From: Desulforapulum sp034007745
GTDB taxonomy: Bacteria > Desulfobacterota > Desulfobacteria > Desulfobacterales > Desulfobacteraceae
Direction: 5' to 3'
Assembly: GCA_034007745.1 (NCBI GenBank)
Contig: JAVEQI010000032.1
Coordinates: 1 to 40,973 of the forward strand
DNA length: 40,973 nt
In this document: positions 24,232-33,072 of the stretch, piece after piece
Numbering within the stretch: the stretch's first letter is position 1
How the letters are laid out: every line of letters starts with the position of its first letter
Program-made: the position numbers and the translations under genes
The notes under the pieces: model-generated
Database searches by the model: none
The model's input: only the letters and a program-made list of their open reading frames with translations
What the model was told of the DNA's origin: nothing

Positions 24232-25110
24232 TTGAATAAAACCATAGATGTCTTTTCAAAGGAGTTCTGGATAGACAGGTGGAACAACATTGACAAAAAG
24301 GATTCGACCGAGGTTCACAGGGGATTTTCAACCCCAGAATTCTGGGATCGGGCTTCGCTCACTTACGACAGGGGGACTGAAGAGCTCGCATCCAGAAAAA
24401 CAGACAGGGCCATGGAGATGTTTGAAAGAAGCGGCCTCTGTCTTAAGGGCATGGAGATCCTTGAAATAGGATGCGGAACCGGCACCCTTGCAATGGATCT
24501 TGCACGCCGGGGGGCAAGGGTTACAGCGATTGACTTTTCAAGGGGCATGCTTGATAAATTCCGGGAAAACATGCCCGTTGATCTTGAGGATCGAATCGAA
24601 ATCCTCTGCATGGACTGGGACAATGTGGATATCCGGTCCCTTGGGTGGCATCGCCGTTTTGACCTCACCATCGCATTCATGTCGCCTGCCATTTCAACCC
24701 CCGAGGCCCTGGAACGAATGATGGACACATCGAAAAATGCCTGCGCCATGAAGGGCTGGGCCGCACGACGCACCCACCCGATACTTGACGAACTCTGGGC
24801 CAAAATCATGGGCACACCCCTTGATGACAAGCCCCAGACCCTGATGATAAAGTTCAACCTCCTGGTTGCCATGGGGTTTCTGCCTGAACTATCCTGGGAC
24901 ACCATCTCGTGGGAGAGTGCCGTCACCGTTGATGAGGAGTTTGAGATCAGGCTCGCCTTTTTCCAGAGGGTGTCTGATAGGCCCGTTGAAGAGCTTAAAC
25001 AGATCATCCGTTCCCACCTTGAATCCATGGCCGAAAACAATACAATTAAAAAGGGGCAGACAGGTATTACAGGCACCCTTGTGTGGAAGCTGTTCGAGAA
25101 TTCTAAATAA
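24232..25110 (+). CDS. SAM-dependent class I methyltransferase
   Basis: A 292-residue Rossmann methyltransferase. Motif I is ILEIGCGTGTLAMDLA, followed by the motif II acidic residue in VTAIDFSRGM. The remainder (MDTSKNACAMKGW and so on) fits generic methyltransferase domain families; substrate unknown. The TTG at 24232 is set by GGAGGG five bases upstream. It overlaps the convergent adenosine kinase gene by eight bases at the 3' end. Adjacent metK, ahcY and adenosine kinase mean that it sits beside the SAM cycle. Confidence 0.82.
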   Translation: MNKTIDVFSKEFWIDRWNNIDKKDSTEVHRGFSTPEFWDRASLTYDRGTEELASRKTDRAMEMFERSGLCLKGMEILEIGCGTGTLAMDLARRGARVTAIDFSRGMLDKFRENMPVDLEDRIEILCMDWDNVDIRSLGWHRRFDLTIAFMSPAISTPEALERMMDTSKNACAMKGWAARRTHPILDELWAKIMGTPLDDKPQTLMIKFNLLVAMGFLPELSWDTISWESAVTVDEEFEIRLAFFQRVSDRPVEELKQIIRSHLESMAENNTIKKGQTGITGTLVWKLFENSK

Positions 25111-26080
25111 GTTTTTTAATCCGTTCCCAACCAGTTTCAGGGATCTGGGCACCCACCACCTGGCACACCTCGTACCCGCAGGCAGATCCTAGGCGGCCGC
25201 TCTTTTCAAAGGAAAACCCATGGGCCATTCCAAAGAGAAAACCCGAGGCCCAGAGATCCCCTGCCCCCGTGGTATCAATGGCCCTGTTTCCATTCTGGGG
25301 ATCAATCCTTATCATCCGCCCGTCTGCTGCCACAAAGGAACCCCGCTCCCCCACCTTGAGAACGGCAACCTCAACGTTCTTTGCCAGGGCCTTCAGGGCA
25401 GCCGGTTCATCACTTAAGCCCGTATAGGCCCTTGCCTCATCCTCGTTGGCAATAAGGATGTCAACGTAATCGGCAATAATATCGCTGAGAATGGGCCTTG
25501 CCGCCTCGACAACCTCAAAGCTTGCAAGGTCAAGGGCAATCTTTGCCCCGACAGCCTTTGCGCTTTTAAGGGAAGCCAGCATCAGATCCGGGTTGAACAG
25601 AAGGTACCCCTCAATCACGGCTATGGCGGTATCTTTGAACAGCTCGGGCAGAACCGTTGCAGGATTCATCTCAACGGATGCACCAAGATGGGTAAACATG
25701 GAGCGCTGGGCATCCGGGGTAATGACAGAGAGCACACGGCCGGTTGTGGTGGAAGAGACATTGAAGAAAGGTTCCACATTGAATCCCCTCAAGGCCTCCT
25801 CGTACTGGTCTCCATAGGAGTCTTTACCCCGCATGCCTATGAATCGTGCCTGACCCCCAAGCCTTGCCGCCCCCACGACGGTGTTGCATGCGGCTCCGCC
25901 AGGGACCACCACCGGTTTTTGCCGGCTCTGGCCAAGTATATGCTCCTGGTCGTGGTGATCGACAAGGGTCATTCCTCCCTTTTCCTTGCCAAGGGCCGTT
26001 AGAAAGCCGTCTGATTCATTTATCAAAAGATCCACCAGGGCGCTGCCTATGCCCGTGATTCGCGTGTTTATAACCTTCAT
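25103..26080 (-). CDS. Adenosine kinase-like PfkB protein
   Basis: A 325-residue PfkB kinase. GGAACNTVVGAARLGG (substrate motif) and DTTGAGDLWASGFL (ATP/catalytic Asp) are intact. The sequence pattern, including GKDSYGDQYEEAL and TTTGRVLSVITPD, resembles adenosine kinase and related nucleoside kinases. It would turn adenosine into AMP, which pulls SAH hydrolase forward. It is divergent from metK-ahcY, which supports this role. Other nucleosides or sugars cannot be excluded. The ribosome site is weak. Confidence 0.8.
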   Translation of the reverse strand: MKVINTRITGIGSALVDLLINESDGFLTALGKEKGGMTLVDHHDQEHILGQSRQKPVVVPGGAACNTVVGAARLGGQARFIGMRGKDSYGDQYEEALRGFNVEPFFNVSSTTTGRVLSVITPDAQRSMFTHLGASVEMNPATVLPELFKDTAIAVIEGYLLFNPDLMLASLKSAKAVGAKIALDLASFEVVEAARPILSDIIADYVDILIANEDEARAYTGLSDEPAALKALAKNVEVAVLKVGERGSFVAADGRMIRIDPQNGNRAIDTTGAGDLWASGFLFGMAHGFSFEKSGRLGSACGYEVCQVVGAQIPETGWERIKKLI

Positions 26081-26211
26081 TATCTCTGTTTGTTCCCCCT
26101 GATACGGCCAAAATTGTTTTCCAGCCTGATTTTCTTTTTGTTAAATAATGTAAATGTGCTATAGGTGATAGCTTAATTTAAAACGATTATCAACAAAATA
26201 AGGAGTTGATC

Positions 26212-27402
26212 ATGACAGAACCCATATCCACCATGTTCACATCTGAATCTGTAACCGAGGGGCATCCTGACAAAGTGGCAGACGCCATTTCAGACAGCAT
26301 ACTTGATGCCATCATGGCCCAGGATAAGAACTGCAGGGTCGCCTGCGAAACCCTTGTCACAACGGGCCTTGCCATGATTGCAGGCGAGATCACAACAGAC
26401 TGCTATGTGGAGATTCCTGAGATCGTGCGCCAGACCATCCGGGAGATCGGGTACAACTCATCCACAATGGGTTTTGACTGGCAGACCTGCTCGGTTGTCA
26501 CGAGCATAGATCACCAGTCCCTGGACATTGCCCAAGGGGTGGATGAGGGTGCGAACAAGGAGCAGGGGGCAGGTGACCAGGGCCTGATGTTCGGCTTTGC
26601 AACCGACGAGACCCCGGAATTGATGCCCATGCCCATAAACTATGCCCACAAGCTGGCCCAGCGCCTCACCCAGGTGAGAAAAAATGGATCCCTTGATTTT
26701 TTAAGGCCCGACGGCAAGTCCCAGGTGACAATAGAATATGTGGACGGCAAACCCAAAAGGGTGGATACCGTTGTAATCTCGGCCCAGCACAAACCCGATA
26801 TCACCCATGAAAACCTCAAGGACGCCATCATAACCGAAGTGATAAGAAAGATTATCCCGGCCGAGATGATGGACGGAGACACAAAGTTTTTCATCAACCC
26901 CACCGGCAAATTTGTCCTTGGCGGCCCCATGGGAGACTGCGGGCTCACCGGTAGAAAGATCATCGTTGATACCTACGGTGGCCAGGGAAGCCACGGCGGC
27001 GGATGCTTTTCAGGCAAGGACCCCTCCAAGGTGGACAGAAGCGCATCCTACATGGGACGTTACATCGCCAAAAACATCGTTGCTGCAGGCCTTGCCAACA
27101 AGTGTGAAATCCAGGTAGCCTATGCAATCGGCGTGGCAGAACCCGTATCCCTTATGGTGGACTTCATGGGAACGGGCAAGATTTCGGAAAAAAGAGCCGT
27201 TGAGATTGTTCGCGAGGTGTTTGAACTTAAACCCGCCGGTATCATCAAGACCCTTGATCTGAGAAGACCCATCTATAGAAAAACAGCGGCCTATGGACAT
27301 TTTGGACGCAACGACCCGGATTTCACCTGGGAACGAACCGACAAGGTTGAAGAAATCAGAAAAAAAGCAGGACTGCAAAGCCTGCCTGAAGTTAAGGAGT
27401 AG
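26212..27402 (+). CDS. metK: S-adenosylmethionine synthetase
   Basis: A 396-residue MetK. ATP/Mg signatures include SVTEGHPDKVADAISDSILD, GAGDQGLMFGFATDE, and the P-loop-like GGGCFSGKDPSKVDRSASY, where cysteine replaces the usual alanine of GGGAFSGKD. I prefer ATG 26212 (AGGAG at 26201-26205, spacing six) over TTG 26206. It makes SAM from methionine and ATP. It is five nt upstream of ahcY. I found no SAM or SAH riboswitch in the 130-nt leader. Confidence 0.96.
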   Translation: MTEPISTMFTSESVTEGHPDKVADAISDSILDAIMAQDKNCRVACETLVTTGLAMIAGEITTDCYVEIPEIVRQTIREIGYNSSTMGFDWQTCSVVTSIDHQSLDIAQGVDEGANKEQGAGDQGLMFGFATDETPELMPMPINYAHKLAQRLTQVRKNGSLDFLRPDGKSQVTIEYVDGKPKRVDTVVISAQHKPDITHENLKDAIITEVIRKIIPAEMMDGDTKFFINPTGKFVLGGPMGDCGLTGRKIIVDTYGGQGSHGGGCFSGKDPSKVDRSASYMGRYIAKNIVAAGLANKCEIQVAYAIGVAEPVSLMVDFMGTGKISEKRAVEIVREVFELKPAGIIKTLDLRRPIYRKTAAYGHFGRNDPDFTWERTDKVEEIRKKAGLQSLPEVKE

Positions 27403-27407
27403 ATAAA

Positions 27408-28847
27408 ATGACAGCAAAAACAGCCGGGGTGCAGCCCCTTGATTTAAATCTGAAAAACAAGGTCAAGGATATCACCCTTGCCATGGACGGACACAAGGAT
27501 ATGCAGCTCTCGGAAAAAGAGATGCCCGGCCTCATGGCGCTTAGAAAAAAATACGGTAAGGAAAAACCCCTTGCCGGTTTAAAGATCATGGGCAGCCTTC
27601 ACATGACCATTCAGACGGCCATGCTCATCGACACCCTGTACGAGCTTGGTGCGGACCTGAGATGGGCCACATGCAACATCTTTTCCACCCAGGACCATGC
27701 GGCAGCGGCCATTGCAGAAAAAGGCTCTGCATCTGTCTTTGCCTGGAAGGGTGAGACCCTGGAAGAGTTCTGGTGGTGCACGGAACAGGCCCTGACCTGG
27801 CCCGACGGAACAGGGCCGGACATGATCGTGGACGACGGCGGTGACGCCACCCTCTATGTCCACCAGGGTGCCAGGGTTGAGGCCGACCCTTCCCTTCTCG
27901 ACAACATTTCCGGCAGTGCAGACGAGATCGCTCTCATGGAAAGACTCAAAAAAGGTTATGAATTAAACCCCACAAAATGGACCGAAATCGGGAAGAAAAT
28001 CAGGGGCGTCTCGGAAGAGACCACCACCGGGGTTCACCGCCTCTACCACCTTGCCGCAAAAAAAGAACTGCTCTTTCCCGCCATCAACGTGAACGACTCG
28101 GTTACCAAATCAAAATTTGACAACCTTTACGGGTGCAGGGAATCCCTGGCCGACGGCATCAAGCGGGCCACGGATGTAATGCTTGCGGGCAAGGTAGTTG
28201 TGGTTGCAGGCTACGGCGATGTGGGTAAAGGGTGTGCCGACTCCATGAAGGGATATGGAGCCAGGGTCATCATCACGGAAATCGACCCCATCTGCGCACT
28301 CCAGGCAGCCATGGAAGGATTCCAGGTCATGACCATGGAAGAGGCCGCTCCCCAGGGAGACATCTTTGTCACAGCAACGGGCAACTACCATGTTATCCGG
28401 GGCGAGCACATGGAAAAAATGAAGGATGAATCCATCCTCTGCAACATCGGCCACTTTGACAACGAGATAGAGATGGCCTTTTTTGAAAAAAATCCGGCCA
28501 ACACCAAGTCCGTTATAAAACCCCAGGTGGACAAGTGGACCATGGAATCGGGTAAATCCATCATCGTTCTTGCCGAAGGACGCCTCGTCAACCTCGGATG
28601 CGCAACAGGTCACCCAAGTTTTGTGATGAGCAACAGCTTTACCAACCAGACCCTGGCCCAGATCAAGCTTGCCAGGGAAGATCTGGAAAAAAAGGTGTAT
28701 GTCCTGCCCAAGGAGCTTGACGAGGAGGTTGCCCGCCTTCACCTTGATATCCTGGGCGTAAAACTCACAAAGCTGACTCAAGAGCAGGCCGATTACATTG
28801 GAGTGCCTGTGAATGGACCGTTTAAATCAGACCTATACCGGTATTAA
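27408..28847 (+). CDS. ahcY: S-adenosylhomocysteine hydrolase
   Basis: A 479-residue SAHH. NAD-binding AGYGDVGKGCADSM, the substrate region HMTIQTAMLIDTL, and C-terminal KSDLYRY are intact. It carries the roughly 40-residue insertion (around DPSLLDNISGSADEI) seen in the longer class. It converts SAH to adenosine and homocysteine. Its ribosome site AAGGAG overlaps the metK stop, so the two are co-translated. A strong terminator follows the gene. Confidence 0.96.
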   Translation: MTAKTAGVQPLDLNLKNKVKDITLAMDGHKDMQLSEKEMPGLMALRKKYGKEKPLAGLKIMGSLHMTIQTAMLIDTLYELGADLRWATCNIFSTQDHAAAAIAEKGSASVFAWKGETLEEFWWCTEQALTWPDGTGPDMIVDDGGDATLYVHQGARVEADPSLLDNISGSADEIALMERLKKGYELNPTKWTEIGKKIRGVSEETTTGVHRLYHLAAKKELLFPAINVNDSVTKSKFDNLYGCRESLADGIKRATDVMLAGKVVVVAGYGDVGKGCADSMKGYGARVIITEIDPICALQAAMEGFQVMTMEEAAPQGDIFVTATGNYHVIRGEHMEKMKDESILCNIGHFDNEIEMAFFEKNPANTKSVIKPQVDKWTMESGKSIIVLAEGRLVNLGCATGHPSFVMSNSFTNQTLAQIKLAREDLEKKVYVLPKELDEEVARLHLDILGVKLTKLTQEQADYIGVPVNGPFKSDLYRY

Positions 28848-28848
28848 A

Positions 28849-28888
28849 CAGTGGGTAGTGGGTAGTGGGTAATAGGTAGTGGGTTGTA
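28849..28888 (+). repeat. G-rich array at ahcY 3' end
   Basis: AGTGGGTAGTGGGTAGTGGG is followed by degenerate units, directly behind the ahcY stop. Four GGG tracts with short loops could form a G-quadruplex in the mRNA. It lies just before the terminator. Confidence 0.75.
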
Positions 28889-28889
28889 G

Positions 28890-28917
28890 GGGCGGCCTTT
28901 TTGGGGTCGCCCTTTTT
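28890..28917 (+). terminator. Rho-independent terminator of metK-ahcY
   Basis: GGGCGGCC (28890-28897) pairs with GGTCGCCC (28905-28912), one G-U, around a 7-nt loop. Five T residues follow. It ends about 20 nt before the stop of the convergent nikO gene. Confidence 0.85.
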
Positions 28918-28937
28918 GATGGTCAAAAAAAAGGGGG

Positions 28938-29672
28938 TTACACGTGTTTGTGGGGCCGGTTTCCAAGCTTGTGCATATGCTCATGCTGGTGGACGCTAAC
29001 CTCGTCGTCCAGAAGAATCCTTCCGTTTTCCATGGAAAAGACCCTGTCTGTTATTGATGTAAGAAAGTTGAAATCGTGGGCGATCACCAAAAGTGTGACA
29101 TCGAGGGTGTTCAGGATCTCGACCAGCCTCTCCTTGACCTTATCGTCAAGGCCTGCCGTGGGTTCATCAAGGAGGAGAACCCTGGGTTCCATGGCGAGCA
29201 CCGAGGCAAGAGCAACGAGCCGCTTCTGGCCGCCGGAGAGTCTGTGGGTGATGGCGGGCTCAAGGTCGGCGATTCCAAGGGCTGCAAGGATATCCCGGGC
29301 TTTCTTAAGCGCATTTTTCGGTGTAAGCCCGAGATTAAGGGGGCCAAAGGCAACGTCATCCACCACTGTGGGACAAAAAAGCTGGTCATCGGCATCCTGG
29401 AACATCAGCCCGATCTTTGACCGGACCTTTTGAAACTCCACCTCGGTTGATACAGGTCGGCCAAAGATTTCAATTCTGCCCGAATCCGGCCGACAGAGCC
29501 CCATGATCGTATGGAATAGGGTAGTTTTTCCGCTGCCGTTGGGCGCCATCATGCCTATGCGATCCCTGGCATAAAGGTCCAGGTCAAGGCAGTCAAGGAC
29601 CTTGGCTGTTGAGCCTGGATAGGTAAATGAGATCTTTTCAAGCCTGATAACGGGCGTTTTTACAATTTTCAA
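28938..29672 (-). CDS. nikO: Nickel/cobalt ECF transporter ATPase
   Basis: A 244-residue ABC ATPase of the CbiO/NikO type. Walker A is APNGSGKTT, Q-loop GLMFQDADDQLF, signature LSGGQKR, Walker B VLLLDEPTAGLD, and H-loop VIAHDF. The C-terminal tail is histidine-rich (HQHEHMHKLGNRPHKH), suggesting metal binding. It drives import through NikM with NikQ. Last gene of nikKMLQO, four nt after nikQ. Nickel over cobalt is inferred from the NikK/NikL partners. Confidence 0.9.
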   Translation of the reverse strand: MKIVKTPVIRLEKISFTYPGSTAKVLDCLDLDLYARDRIGMMAPNGSGKTTLFHTIMGLCRPDSGRIEIFGRPVSTEVEFQKVRSKIGLMFQDADDQLFCPTVVDDVAFGPLNLGLTPKNALKKARDILAALGIADLEPAITHRLSGGQKRLVALASVLAMEPRVLLLDEPTAGLDDKVKERLVEILNTLDVTLLVIAHDFNFLTSITDRVFSMENGRILLDDEVSVHQHEHMHKLGNRPHKHV

Positions 29673-29676
29673 AAAT

Positions 29677-30432
29677 TTATTTCCCTATAATTTCCATTAC
29701 GATAAGGGCCAGGGTTAAACCGGCGATCACAGCCATGAAATATGGATTTAACCTGTTTTCAACCGGGCTCTCAAGGGTGTAAAATCTACCGTTAAAACCC
29801 CTGCACAGCATGGCTTTATGGACCCGCTGTGCCCTGAGGGATGCCCGGACAAAGAGCATGCCAGCAATATAGGCGTAGGTCTTGTACGAATGAAGGTTGG
29901 TTCCAGGAACAAATCCCCGGAAACGTGCGGCCCTGACAAGCCTTGTATACTCCCCGTGAATCACGGCTATGTAGCGGTAGGTCATGAGAAGCAGAAAGAC
30001 GAGCTTGTTTGGAACCTTGAGGCGGTGGAGAGCCTGGCCCAGGGCGGCAACGGTCATTGTCGCCAAAAGTGCGATAAAGACCAGCAGAATTGAGACAGAC
30101 TTGATGGATATCCTGAGGCAGAGCTCAAGACCTGGTCGTGTTGCAGTAAACGGCCCCAGATGTGCAAAAGCCTCTCCTTTAAAGGTAAAGGGCAGGATAA
30201 CCCAGATCATCAGAACAAAAAGAAACATGGGCTTGAGGCGCTTGAAAACCGCCCCGAGTGGGAGGGATGCAAGCCCTATAAGGATCAGGGCAAGGATAAA
30301 ATAGAGCCCGAGCACGTAGAAATCGTTGGAAAGGGCCAGGCTGAAAGAGACAACAAGGGCCGCAACCACCCTGACACCGGGGCTGAGCCTGTGGATGAAC
30401 GAATCGCCCAGGGCGAGTTGCTCATCAATCAC
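29677..30432 (-). CDS. nikQ: Nickel ECF transporter transmembrane T component
   Basis: A 251-residue EcfT (CbiQ/NikQ) protein with several transmembrane helices. The two arginine motifs that couple to the ATPase are seen as AARFRGF and MLCRGFNGRF. I set the start at GTG 30432 behind AGGAGG; this overlaps the nikL stop by eight bases, and a 40-residue upstream extension is only low-complexity sequence from nikL. Inner membrane. Confidence 0.88.
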   Translation of the reverse strand: MIDEQLALGDSFIHRLSPGVRVVAALVVSFSLALSNDFYVLGLYFILALILIGLASLPLGAVFKRLKPMFLFVLMIWVILPFTFKGEAFAHLGPFTATRPGLELCLRISIKSVSILLVFIALLATMTVAALGQALHRLKVPNKLVFLLLMTYRYIAVIHGEYTRLVRAARFRGFVPGTNLHSYKTYAYIAGMLFVRASLRAQRVHKAMLCRGFNGRFYTLESPVENRLNPYFMAVIAGLTLALIVMEIIGK

Positions 30433-31051
30433 CCTGCCCCCTCCTGACCTGCCCCTTACCGCCCTGCCCCTGGTTGATTCGCCTCTGGTTGATTCGACCA
30501 CGGACCCAGGCTCCGGCAAAGGCCAGGGTAAATATGATGCCGATGCCAGCAACGATCTTCACCGCCGAAGGCCCTTTTTCGAGCTTCTCCTTTTGGGCCA
30601 TGGCAAGGTCGAGGGAAGCTTTTGAATCCTCGGATGAATCACCGGATAAAGCCCCCTGCCCCATTGCCTGCTGCATCTCGGCAAGGGGCACGGTCCATAT
30701 GGCCCGATGGCCCATGGAGGCGTCGAGATTCACAACAAGATCAGAGCTGACATCCTCTGGAATCTTAAATGAAAAGTTCCCTTCATCGTCCGTAACCCCT
30801 TTTGTTACAAGGGTTCCGGCCATGTCTTCCACCTCGATACTGCCATTGTTCACCCTGCGGTCGCCAAAGCTGCTTTCGGTATATACAACACCCCCTTCGG
30901 CCCAGGCAAACACGTACACCTTGTGAGCAGAAACCGGGCTGCACCACCAGAATACGAGAATAATCAGCACCAGAGAAATCCGCAACAACCCCACAGAAAA
31001 CTCCTTGCAGACACCTTGAAAGGAGCTGAATTTTAACTCTTTACTGTTCAA
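30425..31051 (-). CDS. nikL: Nickel transporter accessory protein NikL
   Basis: A 208-residue protein with an N-terminal hydrophobic signal and predicted mature start HKVYVFAWAEGGVVYTES. That, plus the carboxypeptidase-regulatory-like repeat (TLVTKGVTDDEGNFSFKIP) and MGHRAIWTV, fits NikL of NikKLMQO systems. A C-terminal transmembrane helix precedes a basic tail of repeats (RINQRRINQGQGG). The histidine after the signal may bind nickel. It starts with TTG, overlapping the nikM stop (TTGA), behind AAGGAGG. Confidence 0.8.
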   Translation of the reverse strand: MNSKELKFSSFQGVCKEFSVGLLRISLVLIILVFWWCSPVSAHKVYVFAWAEGGVVYTESSFGDRRVNNGSIEVEDMAGTLVTKGVTDDEGNFSFKIPEDVSSDLVVNLDASMGHRAIWTVPLAEMQQAMGQGALSGDSSEDSKASLDLAMAQKEKLEKGPSAVKIVAGIGIIFTLAFAGAWVRGRINQRRINQGQGGKGQVRRGQGD

Positions 31052-31659
31052 CCGACCCTCCTTTTCCCCGGCAGAATTTCAGGGTAGACCCGCTGGAGAA
31101 ATGTAACCATGAATCCTGTGACCACCCCTTCAATGATCATGATGGGAAGGTTGGCCGTTATAATAAGAATGGAAACCTCAAGAAAGCTTTTTTCCGTAAA
31201 ATAAAGGGCAAACCCCAGAAACAGGCAGGACAAAAGTACAGATCCGGCACCGGCCATAAAGGAGGCGGCAAACACGGTTCGTTTTCCCCTGTTCAGAAAC
31301 GGGGAAAAAAGATAATAGCAGACAACGGCCGGGGTTGCCATGATAAGGGTATTAACCCCGAGGGCCGTTATTCCTCCATACTGGAAAAAAACAGCCTGGA
31401 GAAGGAGGGCCACGAGGATGGCGGGAAAGGCGGCCCACCCAAGAAGCAGGCCCACCACACCGTTGAGGATAAGGTGGACGCTTGAGGGTCCCAGGTTCAC
31501 ATGGATGAGGGAGGCCACGAAAAAGGCCGATGCAAGAATTGCCACATGAACAATACTGTCATAGTCGATTTTTTTCAACCCAATGGCAGTTCCGGCAAAG
31601 GCAAGAACACCCCCCGCCACAAGTACCTGACCGGACAAAACACCCTCTGAAATATGCAT
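31048..31659 (-). CDS. nikM: Nickel ECF transporter substrate-binding component
   Basis: A 203-residue CbiM/NikM membrane protein. The conserved N-terminus MHISEGVLSG places His2 for metal binding and sets the start at ATG 31659. HVNLGPSSVHLILNGVVGLLLG is the characteristic signature. About six or seven membrane helices are seen. Binds Ni(II) (or Co(II)) and hands it into the cell. It starts one base after the nikK stop. Confidence 0.9.
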   Translation of the reverse strand: MHISEGVLSGQVLVAGGVLAFAGTAIGLKKIDYDSIVHVAILASAFFVASLIHVNLGPSSVHLILNGVVGLLLGWAAFPAILVALLLQAVFFQYGGITALGVNTLIMATPAVVCYYLFSPFLNRGKRTVFAASFMAGAGSVLLSCLFLGFALYFTEKSFLEVSILIITANLPIMIIEGVVTGFMVTFLQRVYPEILPGKRRVG

Positions 31660-31660
31660 A

Positions 31661-32473
31661 CTACCTGTCTGCCCCCCACTTATGGAATTCAACCCACAGA
31701 ACGGCCCCCAGTTCTACATCCTTTTTTTCGCCATTATGCATCATCCCTTCATCCAAAGAATTAAGGGCTGCAAATCCCCACCACCCGTCAGAAGGAACCG
31801 CATAGGAGAAGATTCCGTTGGAATCGGCTTTGACCATCTGGGTCACCATATAATCGGTCGGTGCCTTGGCCTTGCCTGTGCGGTTGTAGTGCTCGACTTC
31901 CACCTCTGCATGGGGAACTGCTTTACCGTCTAAAAGCACCACCCCCTGGAACAGGTTCCCCCCATAGAGACCATAGGGTTTGGACAGGGGAACAATCTCT
32001 GTTTTAAGCCCCACGGGATCATCCCAGCCATCCTCGCCTCCAAAGGCTGCAACAACGGTCTTGGTGTAATGAACGATGAAGCACTCTTCGGCAGGCTCCC
32101 AATAGGGCTCGGGTATCATGCAAAACGCATATGCCCCGGGACGTTTGATGTTGTAAACAGCTTTAAATCCGTCACGGCCCATGATCTTTGCAGGTTTAAG
32201 ACTCTGCAGGAGATCCTCCCTCTGCTCGTCCTTCACAACAAAAAAAGAAGCTGGTTTTACAAGGTCCATCCCCTTCAGTTCAAAGGGATGGGAAAAGGAG
32301 AGATCAAGGGTGATCGATCGCTCTTCCCCCTGCATCACCATGCTGTCCGAGGGAATTACCATTCCAAAATGTGCAAAGGCGCTGCCCGCCATTGCCAGCA
32401 TACAAAAAACTGCCAAGGCCGCAATTTTTCTTGAAACTGCCGAACCTTTTGAGCCTCTTGAAATAAAATCCAT
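31661..32473 (-). CDS. nikK: Nickel transporter periplasmic component NikK
   Basis: A 270-residue DUF4198 protein. A signal peptide ends at GSAFA before HFGMVIPSDSMVM. The body has the NikK/DUF4198 hallmarks: FSHPFELKGMDL, a YWEPAEECFIVHYTK block, and C-terminal beta-sheet repeats. NikK is thought to bind or deliver nickel in the periplasm. AAGGAG before ATG 32473 supports the start. First gene of the operon, behind a dyad and TATAAT (32562-32597). Confidence 0.85.
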   Translation of the reverse strand: MDFISRGSKGSAVSRKIAALAVFCMLAMAGSAFAHFGMVIPSDSMVMQGEERSITLDLSFSHPFELKGMDLVKPASFFVVKDEQREDLLQSLKPAKIMGRDGFKAVYNIKRPGAYAFCMIPEPYWEPAEECFIVHYTKTVVAAFGGEDGWDDPVGLKTEIVPLSKPYGLYGGNLFQGVVLLDGKAVPHAEVEVEHYNRTGKAKAPTDYMVTQMVKADSNGIFSYAVPSDGWWGFAALNSLDEGMMHNGEKKDVELGAVLWVEFHKWGADR

Positions 32474-32561
32474 ATCCTACTCCTTAAATTAAAAAACCAC
32501 AAAGGATTGCGGGCCAAAACATATGACCTCAACATTGCAACCTTCGTGGTTTAAGTGAAAA

Positions 32562-32597
32562 ATTATACTGATTGTCTTCCCGCATCATATCAGTATA
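32562..32597 (-). promoter_or_regulatory. nik promoter with candidate NikR-like operator
   Basis: TATACTGAT (32564-32572) and ATCAGTATA (32589-32597) form a perfect 9-bp dyad with a 16-nt spacer. On the minus strand TATAAT (32567-32562) overlaps the proximal arm, so binding would block the promoter. The nikK ATG is about 90 nt downstream. The N16 spacing equals that of E. coli NikR sites (GTATGA-N16-TCATAC); the arm sequence differs. Confidence 0.6.
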
Positions 32598-32689
32598 CCT
32601 CTGGTAGATATGTACGGAGTTCATGGGCATGGTGTTCAGGCTTCTGCCTGAGTTAGAATACTCTTATACGCTGATGAAAGGCGTGTCAA

Positions 32690-33061
32690 TCATTTTTTGT
32701 ACCAGGAGCCCTGTTCGTTTTTCAAATATTCGCCTTTCTGGGCCTGGCTGAAAATCTGGATGGCCCTTCTTTGACCCACAGTTTGAACGTCAACCCCCTG
32801 CTGGGCAGATATGGCGGAATAGACAGCCTGTCGGTCCTTGTTTTCGGCAGCAATCAAGTCTGCATTAACCTTGTTGTCCGTGACAAACTCGAGAAAACCC
32901 TGGGCATTTTCACCGACGATTCCATCAAGCTTCATCTGAACTATCTCAGGCAGCCTCTGTTTCATCCTCTCCTTGATGCCGTTGGGAAAAGCTCCCTGAA
33001 CTCCAACAATTGAAACAAGGACGACCAGAATTGTAAGCAACACTATTTTTTTTGTTTTCAT
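32690..33061 (-). CDS. YdbL-like (DUF1318) secreted protein
   Basis: A 123-residue protein with a signal peptide (LLTILVVLVSIVGVQGAFP) and the YdbL signature GYLKNEQGSWYKK at the C-terminus; QGVDVQTVGQRRA and SQAQKGEYL also fit. YdbL partners the AsmA-like YdbH and lipoprotein YnbE, proposed to help lipid movement to the outer membrane. It follows the ynbE-like gene by about 12 nt. No ydbH is present in the window. Confidence 0.82.
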   Translation of the reverse strand: MKTKKIVLLTILVVLVSIVGVQGAFPNGIKERMKQRLPEIVQMKLDGIVGENAQGFLEFVTDNKVNADLIAAENKDRQAVYSAISAQQGVDVQTVGQRRAIQIFSQAQKGEYLKNEQGSWYKK

Positions 33062-33072
33062 ATCTCCCCCTG

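Noticed and set aside
24363..25076. 237-codon minus-strand frame
   Set aside because: Antisense to the methyltransferase with its intact SAM motif.
26081..26211. SAM or SAH riboswitch before metK
   Set aside because: No recognisable SAM-I/II or SAH aptamer core in the leader; AT-rich and largely unstructured.
28849..28888. CRISPR-like array
   Set aside because: Units are 7-10 nt and degenerate, with no spacers or cas genes.
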